Source of the DNA: Propylenella binzhouense
Lineage (GTDB): Bacteria > Pseudomonadota > Alphaproteobacteria > Rhizobiales > Afifellaceae
Assembly (NCBI RefSeq): GCF_009866965.1
Contig: NZ_SPKJ01000041.1
Coordinates: 1 to 35,235, forward strand
DNA length: 35,235 bases
Direction: 5' to 3'
Both the position numbers and the translations under genes were made by a program. This document shows positions 10,072 to 19,424 of the stretch, piece after piece. The notes under the pieces are model-generated. The model worked only from the letters and a program-made list of their open reading frames with translations, was not told the DNA's origin and did no database searches. How positions within the stretch are numbered: position 1 is the stretch's first letter; every line of letters starts with the position of its first letter.

Positions 10072-10965
10072 TCACGACGTGAGCAGCAGGACCACCCCCG
10101 CGATCACGAGCGTCATGCCGATGCTCTCGCGAACGCTCGGCGTCTGCGCGAAGACGCGCCGCGAGATGACGGCCGCGACCACCATCTCGACGAGGCCGAG
10201 GGTCCGCACGCGGGCGACCGCTTCGAGCGCGAAGGCGACGAACCACATCTCCGACGCGAACGCGCCGAGGAAGCCCGCGCCGAGCGACGGGCGCCATTTC
10301 CGCAGGATCGCCGCCAGCACGCCGGGATCGCGCAGGAGCAGCCAGATCGTCAGCACGAGCGACTGGATGCCGAGCGTGATGCCCAGCGTGAAGGTCGCTC
10401 CCGGCAGGAAATCGGCGTCAAGATTGGTGAGAGCGCCGCGGAAGCAGACCGCGGCAAGCGCGAAGAGCCCGCCGGAGACGACGCCGAACAGGGCAGGGCG
10501 CCAGGTGAAGGTCTCGCCCTGCGCCTTCGACGGCCACGACATGATCATCACGCCGACCGTCGCGATCAGGACGGCGCCCGCGAGCGCAACGGTGAGCGGC
10601 TCGTGGAGGACGAGAAGCGCGAAGATCGCGACCTGCACCGGCTCGGTCTTGGTGTAGGCGGTCACCACGACGAAGGACCGCGTCCGCATGGCCGAGAGAA
10701 GGAGGGCCATGGCCGCCATCTGGAGGAGCGACCCGACCGTGACCCAGCCCATGAAGACGAGGTTCGGGCGCGGGAGCGGGATGCCGAGCCCCGGCAGCAC
10801 CGCCACGGCAAGGAGCGCGAAGGGGAAGCCGAACAGGAACCGGATATGGGTGGCGCCAACCGTTCCGATCTCGCCAATGAGGCTCCTCTGGGCGGCGTTG
10901 CGGACGGTCTGTGCGGTGGCGGCGAGGACGGTGCAGACCGCCCACAGCCAGTCGGGAGGGGTCAT
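10072..10965 (-). CDS. EamA/DMT-family membrane transporter
   Basis: A 297-residue inner-membrane protein of the drug/metabolite transporter superfamily, with about ten hydrophobic helices in two EamA repeats (roughly residues 5-135 and 150-290). The substrate cannot be read from sequence. The ATG at 10965 is preferred; a GTG 27 bases upstream (10992) would add nine residues without improving the N-terminus. It converges with ispH (6 bases between stops) and diverges from thrB, so it is an opposite-strand gene set between ispH and thrB-rnhA, which are often adjacent in related genomes. Confidence 0.85.
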   Translation of the reverse strand: MTPPDWLWAVCTVLAATAQTVRNAAQRSLIGEIGTVGATHIRFLFGFPFALLAVAVLPGLGIPLPRPNLVFMGWVTVGSLLQMAAMALLLSAMRTRSFVVVTAYTKTEPVQVAIFALLVLHEPLTVALAGAVLIATVGVMIMSWPSKAQGETFTWRPALFGVVSGGLFALAAVCFRGALTNLDADFLPGATFTLGITLGIQSLVLTIWLLLRDPGVLAAILRKWRPSLGAGFLGAFASEMWFVAFALEAVARVRTLGLVEMVVAAVISRRVFAQTPSVRESIGMTLVIAGVVLLLTS

Positions 10966-11084
10966 GCGGGGCTCGCAACCGGGCGGGGACACGCCGTCGC
11001 GGTGGTTTGACGCCGTGGGAGCCCATCGGTAACACAGCGGCCGGCGCGGTCAATGGGCCGCGGGGGAAGGGTCGATCAGGCACA

Positions 11085-12053
11085 ATGGCGGTCTATACCG
11101 ACGTCACCGACGGCGAGCTGGAAGCCTTTCTCTCGGCTTACGATCTCGGCGCGCTGCTCTCCTTCAAGGGCATCGCCGAAGGCGTCGAGAACTCGAACTT
11201 CCTGCTCCATACGGAAGCGGGCTATTTCATCCTGACGCTCTACGAGAAGCGCGTAGCGGCCGGCGACCTGCCCTTCTTCCTGGGTCTGATGGAGCATCTT
11301 GCCGACCGCGGCGTCCGCTGCCCGCTGCCTGTGCGCGCGCGCGACGGCGAGGCGCTGCGCCGGATCGCCGGCCGGCCGGCCGCGATCATCTCGTTCCTGG
11401 ACGGCATGTGGCTGCGCCGGCCGCAGCCCCAGCACTGCGCGAGCCTTGGACGAGCGCTTGGCGAGATGCACCAGGCGGCCGCGGACTTCCCGCTCCGCAG
11501 GGCGAACGCCCTCTCGGTCGCCGCCTGGCGCCCGCTCTTCGCACTGTCCTCCGAGCGGAGCGACGAGGTGGAGCCCGGGCTCGGCGAATTCGTCGCGCGC
11601 GAGCTCGAATTCCTCGAGCGGAGCTGGCCGGACGCTTTGCCTGACGGCGTCATCCATGCGGACCTCTTTCCCGACAACGTCTTCTTTCTGAAGAACAGGC
11701 TTTCGGGCCTGATCGACTTCTATTTCGCGTGCAACGATCTCCTCGCCTACGATCTCGCCGTCTGCCTCAATGCCTGGTGCTTCGAGCCCGACCGCAGCTT
11801 CAACGTCACGAAGGGGCGAGCCCTCTTCCAGGGCTACCAGTCGGTGCGGCCGCTCACCGCGGCCGAGCGGGATGCTCTGCCGGTGCTCGCGCGGGGCGCG
11901 GCCATGCGCTTCCTGCTGACGCGCCTCTACGACTGGCTCACCGTTCCCGAGGGCGCGCTCGTGACGCCCAAGGATCCGGCCGAATATGCGCGCAAGCTGC
12001 GCTTCCATCAGAAGGTCGGAGACGCCGCCGATTACGGGCTTGGCCTGAGATGA
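11085..12053 (+). CDS. thrB: Homoserine kinase (type II, APH fold)
   Basis: Phosphorylates homoserine to O-phosphohomoserine, the substrate of threonine synthase (thrC lies at 19425-20831 in another unit). The 322-residue product belongs to the aminoglycoside phosphotransferase-like type II homoserine kinases, not the GHMP type of enterics. Family signatures: [13 protein letters not shown] near residue 27 (nucleotide loop), [11 protein letters not shown] at 47-57, catalytic HADLFPDN (H191, D193, N198), and Mg-binding D211 in GLIDFYF. The MAVYTDV start at 11085 is typical of rhizobial ThrB. Its stop overlaps the rnhA start (ATGA), so the pair is translationally coupled. Confidence 0.94.
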   Translation: MAVYTDVTDGELEAFLSAYDLGALLSFKGIAEGVENSNFLLHTEAGYFILTLYEKRVAAGDLPFFLGLMEHLADRGVRCPLPVRARDGEALRRIAGRPAAIISFLDGMWLRRPQPQHCASLGRALGEMHQAAADFPLRRANALSVAAWRPLFALSSERSDEVEPGLGEFVARELEFLERSWPDALPDGVIHADLFPDNVFFLKNRLSGLIDFYFACNDLLAYDLAVCLNAWCFEPDRSFNVTKGRALFQGYQSVRPLTAAERDALPVLARGAAMRFLLTRLYDWLTVPEGALVTPKDPAEYARKLRFHQKVGDAADYGLGLR

Positions 12054-12523
12054 CCGATACCGTCGTCATCCACACGGACGGCGCCTGCTCCGGAAATCCG
12101 GGGCCGGGCGGCTGGGGCGCCGTTCTCGAGTTCAAAGGCGAGGAGCGCGAGATCTTCGGGGGCGCGCCGGACACCACCAACAATCGCATGGAGCTCACGG
12201 CCGCGATCGAGGCGCTCTCCGCGTTGAAGCGGCCCTGCACGGTCGAGGTCCACACCGATTCGCAATATCTCCGGAACGGGATCACGCAGTGGATCCACGG
12301 CTGGAAGCGGAACGGCTGGCGCACGGCCGATCGCAAGCCGGTGAAGAACGCGGATCTCTGGCAGGCGCTCGAGGCGCTGATGAGCCGCCACAAGGTGAGC
12401 TGGCACTGGGTGAAGGGCCATGTCGGCCACGATCTCAACGAGCGCGCGGACGAGCTCGCGCGGCGCGGCATGAAGCCCTTTCTGAGAAGGAACGGCGGCG
12501 CCGCGCCGGCCGGCGGGGTCTGA
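12050..12523 (+). CDS. rnhA: Ribonuclease HI
   Basis: Cleaves the RNA strand of RNA-DNA hybrids. The 157-residue product aligns by eye with E. coli RNase HI at identical numbering: catalytic D10 ([16 protein letters not shown]), E48 (NNRMEL), D70 (HTDSQY), H124 (VKGHVGH) and D134 (ERADELA). The basic handle region with the tryptophans ([10 protein letters not shown]) is also there. It overlaps thrB by four bases (ATGA). It converges with the peroxiredoxin gene, whose stop codon lies 6 bases beyond its own. Confidence 0.97.
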   Translation: MTDTVVIHTDGACSGNPGPGGWGAVLEFKGEEREIFGGAPDTTNNRMELTAAIEALSALKRPCTVEVHTDSQYLRNGITQWIHGWKRNGWRTADRKPVKNADLWQALEALMSRHKVSWHWVKGHVGHDLNERADELARRGMKPFLRRNGGAAPAGGV

Positions 12524-12529
12524 CCCGCC

Positions 12530-13012
12530 TCAGAGCTGCTCCAGGATCCGGGCCGCTCCCGATTTCTCCGCCTCGGCGGTCGTGTCCTCGACATTGAGGG
12601 CGGTCACGACGCCGTCCTCCACGATCATCGAGAAGCGCTTCATGCGCAGCCCGCGGCCGACCCCGGTCGAATCGAGGTCGAGCCCCGTGGCAAGCGCGAA
12701 TTCGGCGTTACCGTCGGAGAGATAGAGGATGCGGCCCCTGCCGCCGGTCGCCTCCGCCCAGGCGTCCATCACGTTGGCGTCGTTCACGGCCACGACCGCG
12801 ATCTCGTCGACGCCCTTCTCGCGGATCGCGTGGCTGTGCTCCAGGAAGCCCGGCAGGTGATTGAGCGTGCAGGTGGGCGTGAAGGCGCCGGGCACACCGA
12901 ACAGCACGATCCTCCTGCCCACGAAGATCGCGCCCGACGGCACCTTCTGGGGCCGGCCCTCTTTGAGGACAAAGAAGCTCGTCTCAGGCAGCCGATCGCC
13001 GACGGCAATCAT
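12530..13012 (-). CDS. Peroxiredoxin (Prx5/AhpE-like, single cysteine)
   Basis: A 160-residue cytosolic thiol peroxidase of the Prx5 subfamily, reducing hydrogen peroxide or organic peroxides. The active-site motif PGAFTPTC gives peroxidatic C48 with the conserved T45 and P41; the supporting arginine is in the GLRMKRFSMIVEDG region. C48 is the only cysteine in the chain, so there is no internal resolving cysteine and the protein must be a 1-Cys type, regenerated by glutathione/glutaredoxin or another thiol (inference). In related genomes it sits beside the DsbD-like gene, which lies 69 bases upstream on the same strand here. Confidence 0.93.
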   Translation of the reverse strand: MIAVGDRLPETSFFVLKEGRPQKVPSGAIFVGRRIVLFGVPGAFTPTCTLNHLPGFLEHSHAIREKGVDEIAVVAVNDANVMDAWAEATGGRGRILYLSDGNAEFALATGLDLDSTGVGRGLRMKRFSMIVEDGVVTALNVEDTTAEAEKSGAARILEQL

Positions 13013-13081
13013 GGTCTTCCTCCTCTGGAACGCCGGGTCGCCGGCAGCAGGTAGGCTGAGATGCCCGGCGCGTCCAGCCCG

Positions 13082-13921
13082 TCAGGGAAGGACCACGGTC
13101 TCCTCGATCGCCCTCCCGCCGGCCGTCGCCACGAAGCGGAGCGCCTCGCCCGGCGTGTCCGGCCGGCCCTTCAGGGAGAGACGGTATCGTGCGAGCGCTC
13201 CCTCATGCGCGACGAGCCTCGGCTGGCCGAGGAGCCAGTCCGGCGGGGCGTCCACGAAGAGCTCCGGCTCGGCATCCGGCGGCGCAATCAGCGAGACCGT
13301 GACGGCGTCGCCCGCGACGGCGGCTTCCTTCACCTCGAACCGTCCGGGCTCCGGCGCGCCCGGCAGCAGCCGTTCGAACATCTCGAGCTTGGCCTCCGAA
13401 AGGGCATCCGGGCCGTCCTGCGGCTTGAGCGTCACCTCGGCCTCGGCCTCGGTCGGGATGCAGATCTCGCGGCAGACGCCGAGCATGGCTCTCAGGCTGA
13501 GGGTGATCGGCCCGTCCGCCTCCGGCCGGATCTCCAGCGGGAACACGACGCTGTCGTGGTAGACGGCGGAGACGCTGGTGCCGTCGTCGAAGCGTTCCGG
13601 CGCCGGAAAGTGGACGTGCACCGCACCGACATTCCTCGAACCGTCGAAATCGAAGCGGGGAGGCACGCCGGCATCGCCCGGATTGCGCCAGTAGGTATGC
13701 CAGCCGGGCTCGAGCGCGATCTCGATGCCGCCCTTCACGCGCCCCTCCGCGCGGACGAGCATCACGCGCAGTCTTCCCTCCGGAATCGAGACCCAGGGCG
13801 AGCGCGCGGCTTCGGCCGACCCGGCTCCCCCCGAACAGGCGAGGAGGATTGCTGCGGCGCGGATCGCTCCGGTCCTCCATCCGTTGACGCCGGCAGGGCG
13901 GAAGCGAAAGGGCCGGCTCAT
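13082..13921 (-). CDS. Exported protein with DsbD N-terminal-like (DsbC-like thiol) domain
   Basis: A 279-residue exported protein resembling the N-terminal domain of protein-disulfide reductase DsbD, but with no membrane reductase or thioredoxin part. The N-terminus (residues 1-38) is basic then hydrophobic, ending in SAEA, a Sec cleavage site; a cysteine at C29 (LLACSGG) could alternatively serve as a lipobox. Visible family features are GWHTYWRNPGDAG (about 73-85) and the redox pair C150/C154 in GVCREICIP. It probably takes part in periplasmic disulfide exchange; the partner is unknown. It precedes the peroxiredoxin gene on the same strand and diverges from yqgE. Confidence 0.85.
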   Translation of the reverse strand: MSRPFRFRPAGVNGWRTGAIRAAAILLACSGGAGSAEAARSPWVSIPEGRLRVMLVRAEGRVKGGIEIALEPGWHTYWRNPGDAGVPPRFDFDGSRNVGAVHVHFPAPERFDDGTSVSAVYHDSVVFPLEIRPEADGPITLSLRAMLGVCREICIPTEAEAEVTLKPQDGPDALSEAKLEMFERLLPGAPEPGRFEVKEAAVAGDAVTVSLIAPPDAEPELFVDAPPDWLLGQPRLVAHEGALARYRLSLKGRPDTPGEALRFVATAGGRAIEETVVLP

Positions 13922-13987
13922 CGGGCACCCTCCTTGGGTTCGGTCCTCGGCGCTATCATATGCCGGAGATGATTGGTACGATCACGC

Positions 13988-14587
13988 ATGGCTAGACGCA
14001 GCTCATCCGAGGGATTTCTCGACGGTCAGCTCCTCATCGCGATGCCGAGCATGGCCGATCCGCGTTTCGCCCGCTCGGTCGTCTATCTCTGCGCCCATTC
14101 GAACGATGGTGCGATGGGCATCATCCTGAACAAGCTCGTTCCGGAGATCGAGTTCAAGGATCTCCTGGTGCAGCTCGAAATCGTCTCGCCGGCCGACGAG
14201 GAGGGCCTCCCGGCGAATGCGAGGTCGATCCGGGTCCACCGCGGCGGCCCGGTGGAGACCGGCCGCGGCTTCGTCCTCCATTCCGCGGACTTCTTCCTGG
14301 AGAACGCCACGCTGCCGATCGCCGACGGGATCTGCCTGACGGCGACGCTGGAGATCCTGCGCGCCATCGCGGACGGGCGCGGGCCGGGCCGCGCCCTGCT
14401 GGCGCTCGGCTATGCCGGCTGGGCACCCGGGCAGCTCGAGCAGGAGATCCAGGCGAATGGCTGGCTGCACGGACCGGCGGACCGGGCGATCCTTTTCGAC
14501 GACGAGCTCGACACCAAGTACGAGCGCGCGCTCGCCAAGATCGGCGTTGCGCCGGCGATGCTCTCCGCGGAAGCCGGCCACGCCTGA
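13988..14587 (+). CDS. YqgE/AlgH family protein (DUF179)
   Basis: A 199-residue member of the UPF0301/DUF179 family, widespread in proteobacteria and of unclear function. Family landmarks are [13 protein letters not shown] near the start, [20 protein letters not shown] (about 26-45), the [17 protein letters not shown] segment (about 80-96) and the C-terminal [14 protein letters not shown] and NGWL motifs. The ATG at 13988 is preferred; a TTG 15 bases earlier is in frame but has no better ribosome site. The stop TGA (14585-14587) directly abuts the stop codon of the convergent GGDEF-EAL gene, forming TGATCA. Confidence 0.92.
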   Translation: MARRSSSEGFLDGQLLIAMPSMADPRFARSVVYLCAHSNDGAMGIILNKLVPEIEFKDLLVQLEIVSPADEEGLPANARSIRVHRGGPVETGRGFVLHSADFFLENATLPIADGICLTATLEILRAIADGRGPGRALLALGYAGWAPGQLEQEIQANGWLHGPADRAILFDDELDTKYERALAKIGVAPAMLSAEAGHA

Positions 14588-17464
14588 TCAGCTCGCCTTG
14601 GCGACAGGTTCGGCCCTGCGCAGGATCTGCTGCACCATCTGGCTCGGCATGGCACGGCCGTAGAGGAAGCCCTGGGCGTAGTCGCAGCCGGTCTCCCGCA
14701 GTTCGCGCGATTCCGCTTCGTCTTCGACGCCTTCGGCGACCACCGCCATGCCGAGATCGTGTGCGAGCCGGATGATCGAGCGCAGGATGATCGGGCGCGC
14801 CGACGAGCCGTTCGGACGGACGAAGGCACGGTCCACCTTCAGCGTGTCGAAGGGGAAGCGCTGCAGGTAGGCGAGGCTCGAATGGCCGGTGCCGAAATCG
14901 TCGAGCGCCAGGCTTGCACCGAGCTCCCGGATGCGCGTCAGCACCTTCGCCGCGTATTCCGGGTTCTGCATCACGAGCGATTCGGTGATCTCGAGCTTCA
15001 GCGTCTCCGGGGCGACCCCGGTGCGGGCGAGCACGGCCTTCACGTCGTTGATGAGATCGTGCCGGAAGAGCTGCCGGCTCGAGACGTTGATGGCGACGAA
15101 CGGCCATGAACCGGCGGGCATTCCGGCCTGCCAGCCGGCGAGGTCGCGCGCCGCGCGCTCCAGTGCGAAGACGCCGAGCTGGACGATCAGGCCCGTCTCT
15201 TCGGCGATCGGAATGAAGTCCTGCGGCGCGACCGCCCCGAGCTTCGGATGCTGCCACCGCATCAGGGCCTCGAAGCCGGCGATCGAGCCGTCCGGGAGGC
15301 GGATGATCGGCTGGTATTCGAGATCGATGTCGCCGCCGTCGAGCGCCTGCTGCAGCTCGCTCGCGAGATCGAAGCGGGCCTCGATAGCGGCGAGCGTGCC
15401 GTCCGAGCGGATGCACTTGTCGCCGCCCTGCCGCTTTCCGGCATAGACGGCGTTCTCCGCCCGCCGGAGAAGCTCCGCCGCGGTCTCGCCGCTCGCGGTG
15501 GCGATCCCGACGGAGGCCGTCACGAAGGCCTCCGTGTCTCCGATGGCGACGGGCGTCTTCACCGCGGCCACGAACTCGTCCGCGATCTGCATCAGCGCGT
15601 CCGGGCTCGTCTCCGAGAGGATGATCGCGGCGAACTCGTCGCTCTGGAGGCGGGCGAGGGTGTCCTGCTCGCGCAGCATCCGGGAAAGACGGCGGGCGAT
15701 CGCGAGAAGGGCTGAGTCCCCCACGGAATAGCCGAACGATTCGTTGACGGCCTTGAAGTGATCGAGGTCCAGCACGATCACGGAAGGGGCCGGCAGCCGG
15801 TCGACGCGGCTGCGCGTCAGCGCCGCATGGAGCCGGTCGAGGAAGAGCTCGCGGTTCGGCAGGCCGGTAAGGTTGTCGTAGACCGCGTCCTGGAGCAGCC
15901 GCTCCTCGGCGACCTTTTCGTCCGTGATGTCGGTCACCGTGCCGGTGCAGCGCATCACCTCGCCGTCGGTGCCGACGATCGGCCGGGCGACCAGCTCGAA
16001 CCACAGGAAATGGCCGTCGCTCGCACGCATCCGGAAGATCTGGTGGATGCGGCCGCGCCGGCTCTGCACGATCGCGTCGAAGACCGCTTCGAGGCGGGGA
16101 CGGTCGGACGGATGGACGGCGTCGAGCCAGGTCCGGATCGGGCCGTCCACCGCGCCGCGCTTGCAGCCGAGCAGGCGTTCCACCTCGCGCCCCGTCTCCA
16201 GCCGGTCGCGGGCGACGTCCCAGTCCCAGATCGCATGGCCGGCGCCGACGAGCGCCAGCGCCTTCTGCTCGGCGTCGGAGATGAGGCCCTGCGCCAGCTG
16301 CCCGCCTGCGAAGGCATGCTGCATGACCGTGAAGGCGATCAGCATGACCACGAGGACAAGGCCGCCGGCAAGCGCCGGCTGCAGTGCCGCATGGTCGATG
16401 CGGCCCGTCACGGCGAGCCAGGCTGCGGCCACCCAGAAGAGCAGCACGGCCCAGGTCGGGATCAGCATGATCGCGCGGTCGAAGCCGCGGATCGAAAGGA
16501 CGAGGATCACGAGAAGGCCGACAACGGCCGTGAGCCCGAGCGAGATGCGCGCGATGCCGGAGGCGAAGCTCGGATCGAACACGGTCATGCCGGCGAGAAT
16601 CGCGAGGCCGACCAGCCATCCGACCGCGACGTGGCTGTAGCGGACGTGCCAACGGTGGAGATGGAGGTAGGTGTAGAGGAACACCAGGAGCGCGCCGGCG
16701 AGCCCCACCTCGGTGCCCGCCCGCCAGTACGGCTCGCTCGTCATCGCGACCGGGAAGGCGCGATGCCAGAAGCCGAAGTCGATCGAGATGTAGGCGAGCA
16801 CGGACCAGGCCAGGGCGGCGGTCGCGGGAAACATCGCGGTTCCCTTCACGACGAAGAGGACGCTCAGGAAGAGCGCCAGCAGGCCGGCAATTCCGAGCAC
16901 GATGCCGCGATAGAGGGTGTAGCTGTTGATGGTCTCCTCGTGGGCGTCCGGTTCCCAGAGATGGAGCTGCGGCAGGTTGGGAGAGCCGAGCTCGGCCACG
17001 TAGGTGACGATCGCACCGGGATCGAGCGTGATGCGGAACACGTCGGATTCGGCCGAGGCGATGCGTTCGGGCGCGAAGCCCTCGCTCGGGGTGACGGCGA
17101 CGATCCGCGTCGAGCCGAGGTCGGGCCAGAGAATGCCGGAGCCGACGAGCCGGTAATGCGGCGCGACGAGCAGCCGGTCGATCTGCTCGTCGCTCGGGTT
17201 GGCGAGTGCGAACACGATCCAGTCCGACGCGCCCGCCTGCGCCTCCGAGCGCACCTCGATGCGGCGGACGATGCCGTCGGGGCCCGGCGCTGTCGAAACC
17301 TGCAGCCGGTCGGTCGGACTGGCGTAATGGTCGACGACGCGGGTGAGGTCGATCGTGTGCGTGTTGAGCGGGACCGGCACGGCCTCCAGGGCCATGGCGG
17401 GGACAGCGAGGCTCACCAGTGCAAACGCGATCAATAGGCGCTTCAGGAAATCGCCCGCGCGCAC
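14588..17464 (-). CDS. Membrane PAS-GGDEF-EAL protein, probable c-di-GMP phosphodiesterase
   Basis: A 958-residue membrane signalling protein. Residues 1-25 are a signal peptide, about 26-180 an extracytoplasmic domain, 183-380 seven or so helices (7TMR-DISM-like arrangement), 400-520 a PAS domain, 525-685 GGDEF, 700-950 EAL. The EAL catalytic set is intact: E732 (FEALMRW), N793 (INVSSRQ), E825 (LEITES), D855-D856 (DDFGTG), K876, E911 (AEGVED) and Q931. The GGDEF signature reads QSDEF (607-611), so both glycines are lost, though the inhibitory-site RxxD (R598, D601) remains. Most likely it degrades c-di-GMP, with the GGDEF domain acting as a regulatory binding module (inference). The start is GTG at 17464, with GGAGGA four bases upstream. 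Confidence 0.93.
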   Translation of the reverse strand: MRAGDFLKRLLIAFALVSLAVPAMALEAVPVPLNTHTIDLTRVVDHYASPTDRLQVSTAPGPDGIVRRIEVRSEAQAGASDWIVFALANPSDEQIDRLLVAPHYRLVGSGILWPDLGSTRIVAVTPSEGFAPERIASAESDVFRITLDPGAIVTYVAELGSPNLPQLHLWEPDAHEETINSYTLYRGIVLGIAGLLALFLSVLFVVKGTAMFPATAALAWSVLAYISIDFGFWHRAFPVAMTSEPYWRAGTEVGLAGALLVFLYTYLHLHRWHVRYSHVAVGWLVGLAILAGMTVFDPSFASGIARISLGLTAVVGLLVILVLSIRGFDRAIMLIPTWAVLLFWVAAAWLAVTGRIDHAALQPALAGGLVLVVMLIAFTVMQHAFAGGQLAQGLISDAEQKALALVGAGHAIWDWDVARDRLETGREVERLLGCKRGAVDGPIRTWLDAVHPSDRPRLEAVFDAIVQSRRGRIHQIFRMRASDGHFLWFELVARPIVGTDGEVMRCTGTVTDITDEKVAEERLLQDAVYDNLTGLPNRELFLDRLHAALTRSRVDRLPAPSVIVLDLDHFKAVNESFGYSVGDSALLAIARRLSRMLREQDTLARLQSDEFAAIILSETSPDALMQIADEFVAAVKTPVAIGDTEAFVTASVGIATASGETAAELLRRAENAVYAGKRQGGDKCIRSDGTLAAIEARFDLASELQQALDGGDIDLEYQPIIRLPDGSIAGFEALMRWQHPKLGAVAPQDFIPIAEETGLIVQLGVFALERAARDLAGWQAGMPAGSWPFVAINVSSRQLFRHDLINDVKAVLARTGVAPETLKLEITESLVMQNPEYAAKVLTRIRELGASLALDDFGTGHSSLAYLQRFPFDTLKVDRAFVRPNGSSARPIILRSIIRLAHDLGMAVVAEGVEDEAESRELRETGCDYAQGFLYGRAMPSQMVQQILRRAEPVAKAS

Positions 17465-17551
17465 GGCGTCCTCCGGTATGTGCTACAACTTTAATCAGTA
17501 GAGTGACGAGGCCGGCACCTCAAGCCGGCAATCGGGCGTGAAGATGGCGGT

Positions 17552-18148
17552 TCAGCACTCCCACGGCTTGGGATCGTCGGCGAGCAGCCCGTAGACCACG
17601 TGATCCTGCCACCGCCCGTTGATGCAGACGAGCCCGCGCGCGAGCCCCTCCTCGCGGAAGCCGACCTTCTGCAGCACCTTGCGCGACGGTGCGTTGTGCA
17701 CGAGGCAGGCGGCCTCGAGCCGGTGGAGATGGAGAATGCCGAACGCGAACGGGATGAGCGCGGTGAGCGCGGCCGTCATGTAGCCGTTGTTGGCGTAGCG
17801 CTCGCCCATCCAATAGCCGATGGTCCCGGTCTGGGTCATGCCGCGGGTCACGTTCGAGAGCGTGATCCCGCCGACGAGGACCGCCTCGCCGGCCCGGTAG
17901 ACGAAGAAGGGATAGGCGCGATCCTCGCGGATCTCCTGGTGGTACCGCCTTATGCGGCGGCGGAACGCGGAGCGGGTGAGGTCGTCCGCCGGCCAAGATG
18001 GTTCCCACGGCGTCAGGAACGACCGGCTCTCGCCCCGCAGCATCGCCCACTCCACGTAGTCGCTATAGGTGGGGCTGCGCAGGAAGACGCCCCGGCCTGA
18101 GATGACCGGGGCGGGATCGTAGCCGGACGTGCTGCGGAGAAAGGCCAT
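17552..18148 (-). CDS. GNAT family acetyltransferase, RimJ/RimL-like
   Basis: A 198-residue GCN5-related N-acetyltransferase of the RimJ/RimL type, which acetylates protein or ribosomal-protein N-termini; the substrate here is unproven. The core strand motif GTIGYWMGERYANNGYMTAAL (split at about residues 105-125) carries the acetyl-CoA loop (R/Q-x-x-G-x-A equivalent: RYANNG), and the HLHRLEAACLVHNAPSRKVL region is the usual second motif. The start at 18148 (MAFLR) lies four bases after the M16 peptidase stop; the frame is open further upstream, inside the peptidase gene, but that extension is a shadow. It is the last gene of the thrC / peptidase / acetyltransferase run. Confidence 0.9.
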   Translation of the reverse strand: MAFLRSTSGYDPAPVISGRGVFLRSPTYSDYVEWAMLRGESRSFLTPWEPSWPADDLTRSAFRRRIRRYHQEIREDRAYPFFVYRAGEAVLVGGITLSNVTRGMTQTGTIGYWMGERYANNGYMTAALTALIPFAFGILHLHRLEAACLVHNAPSRKVLQKVGFREEGLARGLVCINGRWQDHVVYGLLADDPKPWEC

Positions 18149-18152
18149 GGTC

Positions 18153-19421
18153 CTAGGCCGCGAGCCGGGCGATTTCGTCGGCGATGGCGGCGGCGCCCGG
18201 CAACGGGCCGACCGGGCCGATGCCGGCAAGGGTCGGCGGCGACTTCAACATGGTTGCCGCCGCCGCGGCAATATCCGTCGCACCGGTATCGTCGATCGCG
18301 GCCATGATTTCCGAGAGCGGGAGCGGACGACCGTAGACGAGGACGTGCCGCGCCATCTGCCCGGCGCGGGCGAGGGGGCTCTCAAGCGCCATGAGAAGGC
18401 CGGCCCGCATCTGCGCCTTCGCGCGGTCGAGTTCCGCCTTGTCGATGCCCTCCGCCACCTTTGCCGTCTCGCGGAGCACGACGGGGACGAGCCTGCGGAT
18501 GTCAGCTTCCGACGTGGCCGTCTGGATTCCGAACAGGCCGGTGTCCCGGAACGGCCAGTAGAAGGAGTAGATGGAATAGCAGAGACCGCGCTTCTCGCGC
18601 ACCTCCTGGAAGAGCCGCGACGCCATGCCTCCGCCGAGCACGGACGAGAGAAGCATGAACGGATAATAGCCCGGCTCGTGGAACGAAGGCCCTTCGAAGC
18701 CGAGCATGATCTGCGCTTCCTGCAGCTTCCGCCGCTTCAGGCTCTCCCCGCCACGGTAGCTGCCCGGCTCCTCCGCCGGGCCCGGCTGCGCCGAGATTCC
18801 GCCGAGGCTCTTCTCTGCCGCGGCGACGAGCATGTCGTGGTCGACCGCTCCGGCCGCCGTCACGACCATGGCCGGGCCCCGGTAGTGCCGCTTCAGGAAG
18901 CCTTCGAGATCGGCCGGCCTGAGCGCCCTTACGGAGGCCGGCGTGCCGAGTATGGTCCGTCCGATCGGCTGGCGCGGATAGGCGGCGCTCTGGAAGAGGT
19001 CGAGGACCAGGTCCTCGGGCGTGTCGACCGCCGCGCCGATCTCCTGGCAGATGACGTGCTGCTCGCGGCCGAGCTCCTCCGGGTCGAACACGGAATCGGT
19101 GAGAATGTCGGCAAGCACGTCAAGCCCGAGCAGCATGTCCTCCTTGAGGACGCGTACGTAATAGGCCGTGTGATCGACGCTCGTCTCCGCGTTCATCTCG
19201 CCGCCGACCGCTTCGATCGCCTCGGCGATCTCCTGGGCCGAGCGGCGCCGCGTGCCCTTGAAGGCCATGTGTTCGAGGAGGTGCGATATCCCGTGCTCCG
19301 CCTCCGTTTCCGTGCGCGCGCCCGCTCCGACCCAGACGCCGAGCGCGACGCTCTCCAGATGCGGCATGCGGTCGGTGACGACCGTGATGCCGTTCGAAAG
19401 GCGGGAGACTTCGGCCGCCAT
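18153..19421 (-). CDS. M16 family zinc metallopeptidase (mitochondrial processing peptidase-like)
   Basis: A 422-residue peptidase related to the beta subunit of the mitochondrial processing peptidase. The inverted zinc motif is intact: H47-x2-E50-H51 in HLLEHMAFKGT, with the distal glutamate E127 (QHVICQEI) about 76 residues on. A glycine-rich loop follows (SSVLGGGMASRLFQEVREKRGL), which in processing peptidases contacts the substrate. No signal peptide, so cytosolic. Bacterial members are broad oligopeptidases; substrate is unknown. It lies three bases after thrC's stop and four bases before the acetyltransferase, indicating one operon. Confidence 0.94.
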   Translation of the reverse strand: MAAEVSRLSNGITVVTDRMPHLESVALGVWVGAGARTETEAEHGISHLLEHMAFKGTRRRSAQEIAEAIEAVGGEMNAETSVDHTAYYVRVLKEDMLLGLDVLADILTDSVFDPEELGREQHVICQEIGAAVDTPEDLVLDLFQSAAYPRQPIGRTILGTPASVRALRPADLEGFLKRHYRGPAMVVTAAGAVDHDMLVAAAEKSLGGISAQPGPAEEPGSYRGGESLKRRKLQEAQIMLGFEGPSFHEPGYYPFMLLSSVLGGGMASRLFQEVREKRGLCYSIYSFYWPFRDTGLFGIQTATSEADIRRLVPVVLRETAKVAEGIDKAELDRAKAQMRAGLLMALESPLARAGQMARHVLVYGRPLPLSEIMAAIDDTGATDIAAAAATMLKSPPTLAGIGPVGPLPGAAAIADEIARLAA

Positions 19422-19424
19422 GCG

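Noticed and set aside
10071-10083. CTCACGACGTGAG inverted repeat at the ispH/EamA junction
   Set aside because: Only a 5-bp stem with a three-base loop, overlapping a stop codon; too small to call a terminator.
15758-17437. Plus-strand 559-codon frame opposite the GGDEF-EAL gene
   Set aside because: Complement of a gene with intact EAL catalytic residues; charged low-complexity translation.
17511-17529. GCCGGC-N7-GCCGGC stem near the end of the acetyltransferase gene
   Set aside because: Six-base self-complementary arms with no T tract; not distinguishable from chance in this composition.
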